Source: Thioclava sp. GXIMD4216
GTDB taxonomy: Bacteria > Pseudomonadota > Alphaproteobacteria > Rhodobacterales > Rhodobacteraceae
Assembly: GCF_037949285.1 (NCBI RefSeq)
Contig: NZ_CP149926.1
Location: forward strand, 1,963,501-2,027,500
DNA length: 64,000 nt
Direction of reading: 5' to 3'
The notes beneath the pieces were generated by a model. The model worked only from the letters and a program-made list of their open reading frames with translations, did not search any database and was not told where the DNA came from. Positions 39,311 through 48,818 of this stretch are shown one piece after another; the stretch's first letter is position 1; each line of letters begins with the position of its first letter. Both the position numbers and the translations under genes were made by a program.

Positions 39311-40045
39311 CTATTCCGCAGCGCGGGCGAAAAGCTGCCGCATCATCGCCTCGGCCTCGCGTAGGTGATCGGTCAGCGCCGCCGCCGCTCCTTCGGGGTC
39401 GGCGGCAATCACACGGGTCAGGATATGTTCATGCGAGGCGGCAATCCGGCGCGGACCATCCTCGACACGTCCGGTCTGGTTGATGCACAGCTTCACCTCA
39501 TTGGCGATCTGCTCGAACACCTCTGCCAGCCGCGGATTACCCGAGAGCCGACAGATCAGACGATGGAATTCCAGATCGGCATCGACAGAGCGCGACCGTG
39601 CCACCCCCGTGCCCGACAGACCATATAGAAGATCAAGCTGGTGGCGTAGCTGATCGGCCAGATCGGGGTCCTCGCGCGCCACAAGCCGCCGGATCGCCGC
39701 CGTCTCGATGACGATCCGCAGATCATAAAGCGCCGCGATCTCGGCAAGATCCATCTGGTGCACGATAAATCCGCGATTGGCGCGGTAATCCACCAGACGC
39801 GACCGTTCCAGAAGGCGCAGCGCCTCGCGCACCGGCGCACGCGAGAGCGACATCCGGCGGGCGATGGCCGATTCCGCCAGCCTCTCGCCCGGTTTCAACG
39901 CGCCCGACAGGATCGCGGCGCTCAGTTCGCGGGCGATTTTCTCGACCAGATGATCGCCCGCCTCGGCTTTCGTGACAGGCGTTCCGCCCTTGACAGACGA
40001 GGCCGCGACACCGGACGGAAGGGCCTGTTTTTTCTTGTCGTTCAT
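39311..40045 (-). CDS. GntR family regulator (FadR/FCD subfamily)
   Basis: A 244-residue regulator. The N-terminal winged helix has LKPGERLAESAIARRMSLSR / APVREALRLLERSRLVDY. The C-terminal helical FCD effector domain shows the metal-binding pattern D..FH.....N ... H (DADLEFHRLIC, HEHILTRVIAADPEG). Such regulators sense small carboxylates; the target is not evident. The start MNDKKKQALP follows a GGGG tract. It could control the neighbouring siderophore genes or the FAH gene, but nothing in the sequence shows that. Confidence 0.9.
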   Translation of the reverse strand: MNDKKKQALPSGVAASSVKGGTPVTKAEAGDHLVEKIARELSAAILSGALKPGERLAESAIARRMSLSRAPVREALRLLERSRLVDYRANRGFIVHQMDLAEIAALYDLRIVIETAAIRRLVAREDPDLADQLRHQLDLLYGLSGTGVARSRSVDADLEFHRLICRLSGNPRLAEVFEQIANEVKLCINQTGRVEDGPRRIAASHEHILTRVIAADPEGAAAALTDHLREAEAMMRQLFARAAE

Positions 40046-40241
40046 TCCTACCCCTATAAGGCCGGCCCCAAGACCGGACATTCCGGCGCTGGCCTGCGGA
40101 TAGGGCAAATCTAGGGGGAAGGCGAGACAGGCAAATAGAAACCGCCGATTTTCATGCGGTTTCGGAATTTTTCATGACGATAGCGGGCCTTGCGGACCAA
40201 AACTGCCGAAAAGCCGTGCAGAATACGGACAGACCCGCTTG

Positions 40242-40997
40242 CTAGATGTGGTGCAGCACCAAGGGGCGGTCCGCATAGCGCAGAACCTGCACATCGGTCT
40301 CGTAAAGAGCCGCCAGCGTCTGCGGCGTGATCACCTCGTCCGCATCGCCTTCGGCCACGATCCGGCCGTTCTTCATTGCGATCAGATGATCGGCCCAGGC
40401 GGCAGCATGGTTGAGATCATGCAGCACGATCACCACCGACCGCCCCGCATCGCGCAGATCCGACAGCCGCCTCATCAGCGCGCGCGCATGCGCCATGTCG
40501 AGATTGTTCAACGGCTCGTCCAGCAGCATCCAGGGCGTGTCCTGTGCGAAGGTCATCGCCAGATGCGCCCGCTGCGCCTGCCCGCCCGACAGCTCGTCCA
40601 GAAAACGGTCGGCCAACCCCAGAAGGTCGAAATTGCGCAGCGCCGTCTCGCAGATCTCGAGATCTTTCGGACCGGGACGCCCATGACAATGCGGCCAGCG
40701 CCCGAAGGCCACAAGCTCGCGCACCCGCAGCCGCGAGGCCACGGCAAGGTTCTGGCTCATAAAAGACAGCTCGCGCGCAAGCCGCCCCGAATGCGTCTGC
40801 GCCAGATCGAGACCGTTGATCTGCACCCGCCCCGTCTGCAATGTCTCGATCCGGCCCAACAGCTTGAGCAGGCTGGACTTGCCCGCCCCGTTCGGCCCGA
40901 TCAGCGCCGTCACCTGCCCCGAAGGAATGGTGCAGCAGACATCGCTCAGGATCGCGTTTCCATCGATCTGATAGGAGAGGTTTTCCACACGGATCAT
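40242..40997 (-). CDS. Siderophore ABC transporter ATP-binding protein
   Basis: A 251-residue ATPase of the FepC/FecE/YclP group. Walker A GPNGAGKSSLL, signature LSGGQAQRAHLAM and Walker B WMLLDEPLNNLD are intact. It energises import of an Fe(III)-siderophore across the inner membrane. Its ATG overlaps the upstream permease stop by four bases (ATGA). It is the last of four co-directional genes. Confidence 0.95.
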   Translation of the reverse strand: MIRVENLSYQIDGNAILSDVCCTIPSGQVTALIGPNGAGKSSLLKLLGRIETLQTGRVQINGLDLAQTHSGRLARELSFMSQNLAVASRLRVRELVAFGRWPHCHGRPGPKDLEICETALRNFDLLGLADRFLDELSGGQAQRAHLAMTFAQDTPWMLLDEPLNNLDMAHARALMRRLSDLRDAGRSVVIVLHDLNHAAAWADHLIAMKNGRIVAEGDADEVITPQTLAALYETDVQVLRYADRPLVLHHI

Positions 40998-42001
40998 CGG
41001 ATTTTGCCTTTCAGCAGAAGATAGAGGAAGAAGAGGCCGCCCAGAAATTCGACCACCACAGACAGCGTGGCCTGTTGCCCGGCCACCCTCTCGAACAGGG
41101 TCTGGCCAACCACCAGAATAGTCATGGCCACCAGCATCGACACGGGGATCAGATAGCGATGGCGCGCGCCCCCCGCATGGCGTTGCGCGATGGCATGGGT
41201 CAGCCCCGCCACGATCAGCCCGAAAAAGGCCACCGGCCCGACCAGCGCGGTCGAGACCGCCACCAGAACCGCCACCAGCACAAGCGCCCCGATCACCACG
41301 CGCCCGTGGCGCAGCCCCAGCGCGATGGCGCGGTCACGCCCCAGACCCAGAATGTCAAGCCGCGGCCCGATCCACCATGCCGCAAGGCAGGCCAGCACCG
41401 TTATGGCGCCGCCCAGCCCCAGAACATCGGTCTGCGCGCGCGAGAAATTGGCAAATGTCACAGATTGCACAGTGGCATAGGCATTGGGGTCCAGAAGCCG
41501 CCCCACAAGGCTTGCCCCCGCGCGAAACAGCGTGCCAAGGATCACCCCCGTCAGGATCATTCGCGCGATGTCACGTGCCCCGCGCCGCAGCAAGGTGCCA
41601 AACAGCATCAGCGCCAGCAGCGTCATCAGCAGCGTCTCGGTCAGAAATTTCGGCGTCGCCCCCAGCATGGCAAAGCCTGTTACCCCGAGCCCCGCCACCA
41701 GAAGCGACTGGATCAGCGCGTAGAGGCTGTCGAACCCCATGATCGAGGGGGTCAGGATGCGGTTGGCCGACACCGTCTGGAACACGATCGTGGAGACCGC
41801 CACCGCCGCGCCCACCGCCAGAAGCGCGCAAAGCTTCTTGAGACGCAGCATGAGGATAAACTGGTAATTTCCTGTTAACCCTTGAAAAAGCCAGATCGCG
41901 CAAGCCCCCAGCAACAGCAGCGACAGCCACAGGACAGGCGCGCGCAGGATCTGCCATCGGGTCAGGGACCTGCGCGGATCGGAGAGAGCCAGATCAGACA
42001 T
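40994..42001 (-). CDS. FecCD-family siderophore ABC permease (second)
   Basis: A 335-residue permease of the FecCD/BtuC family with about nine or ten membrane helices. It begins with a charged cytoplasmic segment and shows ...NRILTPSIMGFDSLYALIQS, which matches the YclO/CeuC-type pattern better than FepG. It overlaps the preceding permease gene by eight bases and the ATPase by four, so it is translationally coupled. It pairs with the product of 41994-42977 to form the heterodimeric channel. Confidence 0.94.
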   Translation of the reverse strand: MSDLALSDPRRSLTRWQILRAPVLWLSLLLLGACAIWLFQGLTGNYQFILMLRLKKLCALLAVGAAVAVSTIVFQTVSANRILTPSIMGFDSLYALIQSLLVAGLGVTGFAMLGATPKFLTETLLMTLLALMLFGTLLRRGARDIARMILTGVILGTLFRAGASLVGRLLDPNAYATVQSVTFANFSRAQTDVLGLGGAITVLACLAAWWIGPRLDILGLGRDRAIALGLRHGRVVIGALVLVAVLVAVSTALVGPVAFFGLIVAGLTHAIAQRHAGGARHRYLIPVSMLVAMTILVVGQTLFERVAGQQATLSVVVEFLGGLFFLYLLLKGKIR

Positions 42002-42977
42002 TCGCGTTCTCCGGCACAGGTTTACGCCGCTTGGGACGCTGCGGTTTCCAGAGCAGCCACAGGAAGACCAGTGCCCCGACCACCCCCAAAATCGTGCCCG
42101 CCGGAATTTCGTAAGGGGCCACGATCAGGCGTCCCAGAATATCGCAGGCCAGCACAAGCCCCGCCCCGCCAAGGGCCACAACCGGCAGGGATTTGCGCAG
42201 ATTATCGCCCATCAGACGCGCCGCGATATTGGGCACGACCAGCCCGACAAAGGGGATCATACCGACAGAGACCACCACCATCGCGGTGACCACGGCCACC
42301 ACCACCAGCCCCAGCCGCATGACCGCGCGCGGGCTCAGCCCCAAGGCGGTGGCCGCTTCGGGGCCAAGACCCAGAATGGCGAAACGGTCCGCGGCGAAAA
42401 AGGCCACCACAGCGGCAGCACCGGCAATCCAGAGCAATTCGTAGCGCCCCGCAATCACGCCGGAAAATTCGCCCGTCATCAGCCATGCCGCGATATATTG
42501 CATCATATCGGCTTCCCAGCCGACCCAAATCACCGCCGCCCCGATCACGCCCGAAAGCACGATCCCCGCCAGCGGCACCAGAAGCACCTCGCGCGGCGGC
42601 AGCCTGCGGATCATCTTCACAAAGAGCCATGTCCCCAGCAACGCCGCCACCGCAGCGGCCAGCATCTTGGCCCAGATCGGGCTGTCGGGCCAGAAGATCG
42701 AGGTCAGCAAGATCCCCAGCGCGGCGCTTTCGGCAGTTCCGGCTGTGCCCGGCTCGACAAAGCGGTTGCGCACGATCTGCTGCATCACCACCCCCGCCAC
42801 CGCCAGCGCGGCGCCGGTCAGCAAAGCCGCCAGCGTGCGCGGGATGCGTGACACGGTCAGCACAAGCATCCCCGACGGATCGGCCAGATCCATGCGGGCC
42901 GCCCCGATACATACGGAGAGGCCCGACAGCACCACAATCGCCATCACACAGGCCAGAAGTGTCTTCGTGCGGGACAT
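41994..42977 (-). CDS. FecCD-family siderophore ABC permease (first)
   Basis: A 327-residue FecCD/BtuC-type permease. The segment SRIPRTLAALLTGAALAVAG followed by VVMQQIVRNRFVEPGTAGTA is the classic family motif around helix 2, and GMIPFVGLVVPNIAARLMGD matches the coupling-helix region. It starts 15 bp after the binding-protein gene and overlaps the second permease by eight bases. Confidence 0.95.
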   Translation of the reverse strand: MSRTKTLLACVMAIVVLSGLSVCIGAARMDLADPSGMLVLTVSRIPRTLAALLTGAALAVAGVVMQQIVRNRFVEPGTAGTAESAALGILLTSIFWPDSPIWAKMLAAAVAALLGTWLFVKMIRRLPPREVLLVPLAGIVLSGVIGAAVIWVGWEADMMQYIAAWLMTGEFSGVIAGRYELLWIAGAAAVVAFFAADRFAILGLGPEAATALGLSPRAVMRLGLVVVAVVTAMVVVSVGMIPFVGLVVPNIAARLMGDNLRKSLPVVALGGAGLVLACDILGRLIVAPYEIPAGTILGVVGALVFLWLLWKPQRPKRRKPVPENANV

Positions 42978-42992
42978 GGTGCCGTTACCGCC

Positions 42993-43925
42993 TTAGTTTG
43001 CGGAGGTTTTCGCCGAAGACGCCTCGAAGGCCTTGTCGACCTCGGTCAGCATCTCCATCATCGCCTGATAACCACCACCGGCGATATAGGCATCGGAAGC
43101 ATTCAGATAGACGATATGGCCCTCTTTGGCCGCCGAGGTCTGTGCCACAAGCGGATTGTCCAGCGTGTCGGAGGCTTTCTGTTCATCCGCGCCGATCGCC
43201 TGACCGCGATCCACCACGAAGATCCATTCGGGATTGGTTTCGGCAATGAATTCGAAGCTGATCGCATCACCATGCGGCGCCACCGAAAGATCCTTGGCCG
43301 CAGGAGCCATGCCGATTGCCTGATGGATCCAGCCGAACCGCGAGCCCGGACCGAAGGCCGAGATTTTCGGACCATTGGTCATCACGACCAGCGCATCGCC
43401 CTGCCCCTTGGCATCGGCCTGCACTTTCTCCAGCTTGGTCTCCAGCGCCGCATCCAGCGCCTTGGCTTTATCCTGCAGGCCGAAGATCTCGCCATAGGCT
43501 TTCAGCCGTGCACGGCTTTCATTGACGATATCGGTGCCGATGGTCATATCGATGGTCGGTGCAACCTGCGCAACCTCGTCATATTTCGTCGAGGACCGCC
43601 CGCCCACAATGATCAGATCGGGGTTGAGACCGGCCAGCGCCTCCAGATCGGGCTCGAACAGCGTGCCCACAGGGGTGGCGCTTTGCAGATGCGAGAGGCG
43701 CTTGAGATAGGTCTTGTCGGGACGTCCGGCGGGGGTGACACCCAAGGCATCCAGCGTATCCATCGCCGCCATGTCAAAAACCGCAACCGTCTTGGGCTTG
43801 GCCGCAACCGTGGCCTCCCCGCGGGCGGTCTCTACCGACACATCGGCGGCAAAGGCCTGTGCCAAGGGGGCCAGCGCCAAAGGCAGGGCAAGGCCCAGAA
43901 CAGATAGGGACTTCGTGAATGTCAT
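42993..43925 (-). CDS. Siderophore-binding periplasmic protein (FatB/CeuE/YclQ type)
   Basis: A 310-residue binding protein with a signal peptide (MTFTKSLSVLGLALPLALAP to about AFAAD). The mature part shows TVAVFDMAAMDTLDALGV, LNPDLIIVGGRSSTKYDEV and PHGDAISFEFIAETNPEWIF, the pattern of catecholate-siderophore binding proteins such as CeuE and YclQ. The exact siderophore is unknown. AGGAG precedes the chosen start; seven more codons are open upstream. It leads a four-gene operon. No TonB-dependent receptor or siderophore biosynthesis gene lies in the window, so the outer-membrane step is encoded elsewhere. Confidence 0.93.
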   Translation of the reverse strand: MTFTKSLSVLGLALPLALAPLAQAFAADVSVETARGEATVAAKPKTVAVFDMAAMDTLDALGVTPAGRPDKTYLKRLSHLQSATPVGTLFEPDLEALAGLNPDLIIVGGRSSTKYDEVAQVAPTIDMTIGTDIVNESRARLKAYGEIFGLQDKAKALDAALETKLEKVQADAKGQGDALVVMTNGPKISAFGPGSRFGWIHQAIGMAPAAKDLSVAPHGDAISFEFIAETNPEWIFVVDRGQAIGADEQKASDTLDNPLVAQTSAAKEGHIVYLNASDAYIAGGGYQAMMEMLTEVDKAFEASSAKTSAN

Positions 43926-44309
43926 CTCAGGCTCCTGATTGTCCAACCGCCCCCGCGCGTCGGGAGGTCGGGCAAAGTACGGACCTCACTCCCGCGCCGT
44001 TACCGGCGGTTCGCCCCTCACTTAAGCGAGCTTGGCAGGTCCGTCCAGACCAATGCCGATAAAAATAGTCGGATAACGGAATTAAGGGCGTGGCGTCGGG
44101 CGGATTTCACGCTATTGTGCGTTTATCCGCAGACCCCTCTGTCAGAATTCCCAATACAAACTGTCGGGTTCTATATTGTAGGTTAATTCATGCAGCATCG
44201 ATCTGCCCAGTTTGCTCACATTTTCTCTTTCCGGGGCCGCGCGGCCATATCTGCCCGTCTCCGGCATGCTCCGTGCCCCCCAGCCCATAAGAAACGAAAG
44301 ACAGGACCC
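43926..44309. promoter_or_regulatory. Divergent promoter region, siderophore operon / RND pump
   Basis: A 384-bp gene-free stretch between two divergent operons. The middle is AT-richer (around 44055-44080 and 44150-44190). I see no convincing Fur, RirA or Irr box and no regulator gene next to the pump. The open frame before the RND adaptor start is arginine-rich and appears non-coding. Confidence 0.45.
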
Positions 44310-45560
44310 GTGCCGAACGTCATTTCTTCCCCCACCTTTTCGATGACCGCACTCGCTCTTGTGCTCGGGCTTGTCTGCGCCCCCTCCGCAGTGCTGGTCT
44401 CGGCGGTCCCCGCTGCGGCACAGGCCGCCCCCGCACAAGGCCCCCAGAAGGTCGGCGTGATCACCGTCGCCGAAAGCGACGTGCCTTTCGTCGTCACCCT
44501 GCCGGGGCGCGCCGTGGCCTATGAGCAGGCCGATATCCGCCCGCGCGTCGAGGGGGTGATCACCTCGATCCCCTATCAGCGCGGCGCGTTCGTCCCCAAG
44601 GGCACCGTCCTTTTTACCATCGAACCAGATACTTACGAGGCAGAATTTGCCGCAGCCGAAGCCTCTGTCGCATCCGCACAGGCCGCTGTCGAAACGGCAC
44701 AATCCACCTATGACCGTTATAACCGCATCCGCGATGTCGGGGTGACGCAGACCACGCTGGAAGATTCCGCCTCGACGCTGGCTTCGGCCAAGGCCACGCT
44801 GAAATCGGCACAGGCCAGCCTGCAGACGGCGCAGCTCAATCTGGACCGCACCTCGATCGAAAGTCCGATTGACGGCATCGTAGAGGTGCCCGAAACCTCG
44901 ATCGGCACCTTGGTCACCGCCAACCAGACAGATGCGCTGACCACCGTCACGCGGCTGGATCCGATCTATGTGGATGTGTCCGAAAGCTCGGCCCAGATGC
45001 AGCGCACGCGGGATCTGGTCGAGGCGGGCATCCTGAAGCTGAATTCCGACGTGCAGACGACGGTCACGCTGGAGACCGGCGAACCCTATCCCCGTGACGG
45101 CAAGCTGATCACCCCGTCTTCGGTGGTGTCCGACACAACCGGCACCATTGATTACCGTGTGCAATTCGACAATCCCGATGCCAAGATCCTGCCCGGCCAG
45201 TTCCTGCGCGTGACCATGACGCTGGGCACCTCCAAGGCGATCCTGATCCCGCAAAACGCCACCTCGCGCGCCAGCGACGGCACATTGACCGCCTATATCG
45301 TCGGCGACACCTCCACCGCAGAGCAGGTCACGCTGACCACGCATGGCTCCTACCAGAACCAGTGGATCGTCACCAACGGGCTCAAGGATGGTGACAAGCT
45401 GGTCGTGGACGGGCTGATGAAGCTGCAAAACGGCGCCGAGGTCAGCACCGTTGCTGTCACCATCGACAAGGAAGGCGTGGTGCAGGAGACCCCTGCCACG
45501 GGGACCCCTACCACAGAAACACCGGCAGAGAGCGCAGCCTCCGGCGCGGCAAGCGAGTAA
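44310..45560 (+). CDS. RND efflux periplasmic adaptor (membrane fusion protein)
   Basis: A 416-residue adaptor of the AcrA/MexA group. I use a GTG start with AGGA just upstream, which opens a signal sequence (about residues 10-37, ending AAAQA). Then come the beta-barrel/lipoyl halves (RPRVEGVITSIPYQRGAFVPKG and SPIDGIVEVPETSIGTLV) around an alpha-helical hairpin (about 100-165). The Thr/Glu-rich C-terminal tail is low-complexity. The next gene, six bp downstream, encodes the pump. Confidence 0.92.
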   Translation: MPNVISSPTFSMTALALVLGLVCAPSAVLVSAVPAAAQAAPAQGPQKVGVITVAESDVPFVVTLPGRAVAYEQADIRPRVEGVITSIPYQRGAFVPKGTVLFTIEPDTYEAEFAAAEASVASAQAAVETAQSTYDRYNRIRDVGVTQTTLEDSASTLASAKATLKSAQASLQTAQLNLDRTSIESPIDGIVEVPETSIGTLVTANQTDALTTVTRLDPIYVDVSESSAQMQRTRDLVEAGILKLNSDVQTTVTLETGEPYPRDGKLITPSSVVSDTTGTIDYRVQFDNPDAKILPGQFLRVTMTLGTSKAILIPQNATSRASDGTLTAYIVGDTSTAEQVTLTTHGSYQNQWIVTNGLKDGDKLVVDGLMKLQNGAEVSTVAVTIDKEGVVQETPATGTPTTETPAESAASGAASE

Positions 45561-45566
45561 GGGCTG

Positions 45567-48500
45567 ATGGTCAATTTCTTCATTCACCGCCCCATTTTCG
45601 CATGGGTCATCGCCATCACGATCATGCTGGCGGGGGCGCTTGGCCTGAGCCAGCTTCCGGTGGCACAATATCCCGAGATCGCGCCGACGACCGTGCGCAT
45701 TCAGGCCACCTATACCGGTGCGACGGCGGAAACCGTGCAGAACTCGGTCACCGAAACGCTGGAAGATGCGCTGACGGGGCTGGACGGGCTTCTGTATATG
45801 GTCTCGCAAAGCTCCGAAGGCCGGTCGAGCATCACGCTGACCTATGATGAATCCATCGACCCGATCGATGCGCAGAACGATGTGCAGAACAAGATCAGTC
45901 AGGTGGAAAGCCAGCTGCCGGATTCGGTCACCCAGCAGGGCCTGACGGTGCGTCGGTCCTCGACCTCGATCCTGATGGTTGCGGCGCTGGTCTCGACGGA
46001 TAACCGCTACACCCAGATCCAGCTCGGCGATATGGTTGCCAACCGGATCGAAAGCCCCGTGCAGCGGGTGCAGGGGGTCGGCTCGATCAACTCCTTCGGG
46101 TCGGGCTATGCGATGCGGATCTGGCTCGATCCGCTGAAACTGCGCCAGTACAACCTCACCGCCACCGATGTGACCGACGCGGTTCAGGCGCAGAACACCA
46201 ATGTCTCGGTCGGCTCTCTGGGGTCGCAACCGACCACCGAAGGCCAGACCTTCACCGCCACAATCACCGCCCAGAGCCAACTGAGCACGGTCGAACAGTT
46301 CGAGAATATCCTGCTGAAGACCGATAGCAGCGGCGGCACCGTTTTTCTGGGCGATGTGGCGCGCGTGGTTCTGGGGCAGGAAGATTACGGCACCCGCTCG
46401 CGCTTCAGCGGGCAGAACGCTTCGGGTTTCGCGGTCAATCTGGCGACCGGCGCGAATGCCGTGGATACCGCAACCCTCGTGCGGGCGCAGATCGACCAGA
46501 TCGCCAAAAGCCTGCCCGCCGGTGTCGAGGTGCGCTATGCCTATGATACCACGCCCTTTGTCGAGGCCTCCATCGGCAAGGTGGAGCATACGCTGTTTGA
46601 AGCCATCGGTCTGGTATTGCTGGTCATTCTGGTCTTCTTGCAGAAATGGCGCGCCACCCTGATCCCGATCATCGCGGTGCCGGTGGTGCTTCTGGGGGCG
46701 TTCGGGATTCTGTCGCTCTTTGGCTATTCGATCAACACGCTGACCATGTTTGCTATGGTGCTGGCCATCGGCCTGCTGGTCGATGACGCCATCGTGGTGG
46801 TGGAAAACGTCGAACGTGTGATGGAAGAGGACGATCTCTCGCCTCTGGAGGCGACCATCAAATCGATGGGGCAGATCGTGGGCGCCTTGGTGGGCATCGC
46901 GCTGGTACTGTCGGCGGTGTTTCTGCCAATGGCCTTCTTCGGGGGCTCGACGGGGGTGATCTACCGGCAGTTCTCGGTGACGATCATCTCGGCCATGATC
47001 CTGTCGGCTGTGGTGGCCATCATCATCACGCCCGCGCTTTGCGCCACCATGCTGAAGAAAAGCCACGGCGCGGCCCGCTTTGCTCCGGCGCGCTGGTTCA
47101 ACCGCAATTTCGACCGCATGAACCATTTCTATACCGGTGCGGTCACCAAGCTCCTGAAAGCGCCGGTGATTGCGCTGGCGCTGCTGGCGGCGGCGATTGC
47201 CGGTGTGGTGGTGCTTTACAAGACCCTGCCCAGCTCGTTCCTGCCGACAGAGGATCAGGGGGCGGTGATGGTGATGATCACCCTGCAGGAAGGCGCCACG
47301 CAGGCCCAGACGCGCGATGTCATGGAACAGGTCGAGAGCTACCTGCTGAATGACGAGAAAGACATCGTGGTCTCGACCTTCGGGGTGCTGGGCTTTTCCT
47401 TCACCGGCACGGGGCAGAACAATGCGCTGCTTTTTGCCAAGCTGAAGGATTTCGACCAGCGCACCGACGCCAATGCCGCCGCATCCGCGCTGGCCGGTCG
47501 GGCGATGGGCAAATTCGGTGCCAGCCGCGCCGGACAGATCATCTTCCTGCTGCCGCCCGCCATTCAGGGGCTTGGCAACTCGAACGGGTTCTCGATGTAT
47601 CTTGTCGATCAGGGCAATACCGGCATCGACACGCTGCGCAAGGCGGCCAACACCCTTGTGGAAACCGCCAATAAAGACCCGCGCCTGACGGCGGTACGCG
47701 TCAATAACAACGATGACGAAGCGGCGCTGAAGATCAATGTGGACCAGCAGAAGGCGGAAAGCTTCGGGCTGACCATCTCGGCGATCAACTCCATGCTCTC
47801 GACAATCTTCGCCTCCAGTCAGGTCAATGACTTCAATCAGGATGGCAACCTCAATCCGGTGATCGTGCAGGGCGATGCGCAATGGCGGATGCAGCCCGAA
47901 GACATCGGCAAATGGTATGCACGCAATACCGATGGGGACATGGTGCCGTTTTCGGCCTTCATGACCACCAGCTGGCAAAGCGTGGCCCCGTCGCTGTCGC
48001 GCTATGGCGGCACTCAGGCCATCGAAGTGCAGGGCAGCGCCGCCGAGGGCTATTCCTCGGGCGAGGCCATGATCGCGATGGAGGAGCTGGTGGCCGATAT
48101 GGATGGCGGCTATGCCACCGCATGGACCGGCATGTCCTATCAGGAACGCCAGTCAGGAAATCAGGCCCCCATGCTTTACGCCTTGTCGGTTCTGGTGGTC
48201 TTCCTGTTCCTTGCGGCACTTTATGAAAGCTGGTCGATCCCCTTCTCGGTCATGCTATCGGTGCCGATCGGGGTGCTGGGCGCGCTGGCGGCGGCCAAGT
48301 TCTTCGGCCAGTCGAATGACGTCTACTTCAAGGTGGGCCTGCTGACTACAGTGGGGCTTGCCGCGAAGAACGCGATCCTGATCGTGGAATTCGCCAAGGA
48401 TCTCGAAGCCGAGGGCAAGGGACTCTATGAAGCCACGATCGAGGCCGCGAAGATGCGTCTGCGTCCGATCCTGATGACCTCCGTGGCCTTCATGCTGGGC

Positions 48501-48674
48501 GTGTTACCGCTGGCGCGGGCGTCCGGAGCGGGGGCTGCGGCCCAGAATGCCATCGGCATCGGCGTGCTGGGCGGGATGATCGCCGCCACCTTTATCGGCG
48601 TGTTCCTTGTGCCAAGCTTCTATGTGCTGATCCGCAAACTGGCGGACCGGAGCGCGCGTAAGGAACGGCTCTAG
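45567..48674 (+). CDS. RND multidrug efflux pump, HAE1 family (AcrB-like)
   Basis: A 1035-residue proton-driven efflux transporter of full family length. The N-terminal MVNFFIHRPIFAWVIAI, the TM4 motif GLLVDDAIVVVENVERVM with its two adjacent aspartates for proton relay, and the mirror TM10-12 segment with VGLAAKNAILIVEFAKD are present. Substrates are probably hydrophobic or amphiphilic compounds. It forms an operon with the adaptor. No TolC/OprM-type gene follows, so it must borrow a channel encoded elsewhere. The large antisense frame covering both genes is a composition artefact. Confidence 0.97.
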   Translation: MVNFFIHRPIFAWVIAITIMLAGALGLSQLPVAQYPEIAPTTVRIQATYTGATAETVQNSVTETLEDALTGLDGLLYMVSQSSEGRSSITLTYDESIDPIDAQNDVQNKISQVESQLPDSVTQQGLTVRRSSTSILMVAALVSTDNRYTQIQLGDMVANRIESPVQRVQGVGSINSFGSGYAMRIWLDPLKLRQYNLTATDVTDAVQAQNTNVSVGSLGSQPTTEGQTFTATITAQSQLSTVEQFENILLKTDSSGGTVFLGDVARVVLGQEDYGTRSRFSGQNASGFAVNLATGANAVDTATLVRAQIDQIAKSLPAGVEVRYAYDTTPFVEASIGKVEHTLFEAIGLVLLVILVFLQKWRATLIPIIAVPVVLLGAFGILSLFGYSINTLTMFAMVLAIGLLVDDAIVVVENVERVMEEDDLSPLEATIKSMGQIVGALVGIALVLSAVFLPMAFFGGSTGVIYRQFSVTIISAMILSAVVAIIITPALCATMLKKSHGAARFAPARWFNRNFDRMNHFYTGAVTKLLKAPVIALALLAAAIAGVVVLYKTLPSSFLPTEDQGAVMVMITLQEGATQAQTRDVMEQVESYLLNDEKDIVVSTFGVLGFSFTGTGQNNALLFAKLKDFDQRTDANAAASALAGRAMGKFGASRAGQIIFLLPPAIQGLGNSNGFSMYLVDQGNTGIDTLRKAANTLVETANKDPRLTAVRVNNNDDEAALKINVDQQKAESFGLTISAINSMLSTIFASSQVNDFNQDGNLNPVIVQGDAQWRMQPEDIGKWYARNTDGDMVPFSAFMTTSWQSVAPSLSRYGGTQAIEVQGSAAEGYSSGEAMIAMEELVADMDGGYATAWTGMSYQERQSGNQAPMLYALSVLVVFLFLAALYESWSIPFSVMLSVPIGVLGALAAAKFFGQSNDVYFKVGLLTTVGLAAKNAILIVEFAKDLEAEGKGLYEATIEAAKMRLRPILMTSVAFMLGVLPLARASGAGAAAQNAIGIGVLGGMIAATFIGVFLVPSFYVLIRKLADRSARKERL

Positions 48675-48697
48675 GCCCGCCCGGCCCGAACGAGATC

Positions 48698-48725
48698 AAG
48701 GCTCCGGCATGTCCGGAGCCTTTTT
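48698..48725 (+). terminator. Terminator of the RND operon
   Basis: AAGGCTCCGG-catgt-CCGGAGCC followed by five T residues, 24 bp after the pump stop codon. Confidence 0.93.
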
Positions 48726-48818
48726 CATGGCGCGACCCGAAGATGGCGCCGCTATAAACGAATTCTGAAGATCTCGCTGCCAAAGAGGAAGGGACATCCA
48801 GAGCTTCGGGATCTCTTC

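Noticed and set aside
44142..47978. Antisense open frame of 1278 codons across the RND adaptor and pump genes
   Set aside because: It is the complement of two well-supported genes. The translation is His/Arg/Gly-rich without domains, as expected from GC-rich codon-position bias.
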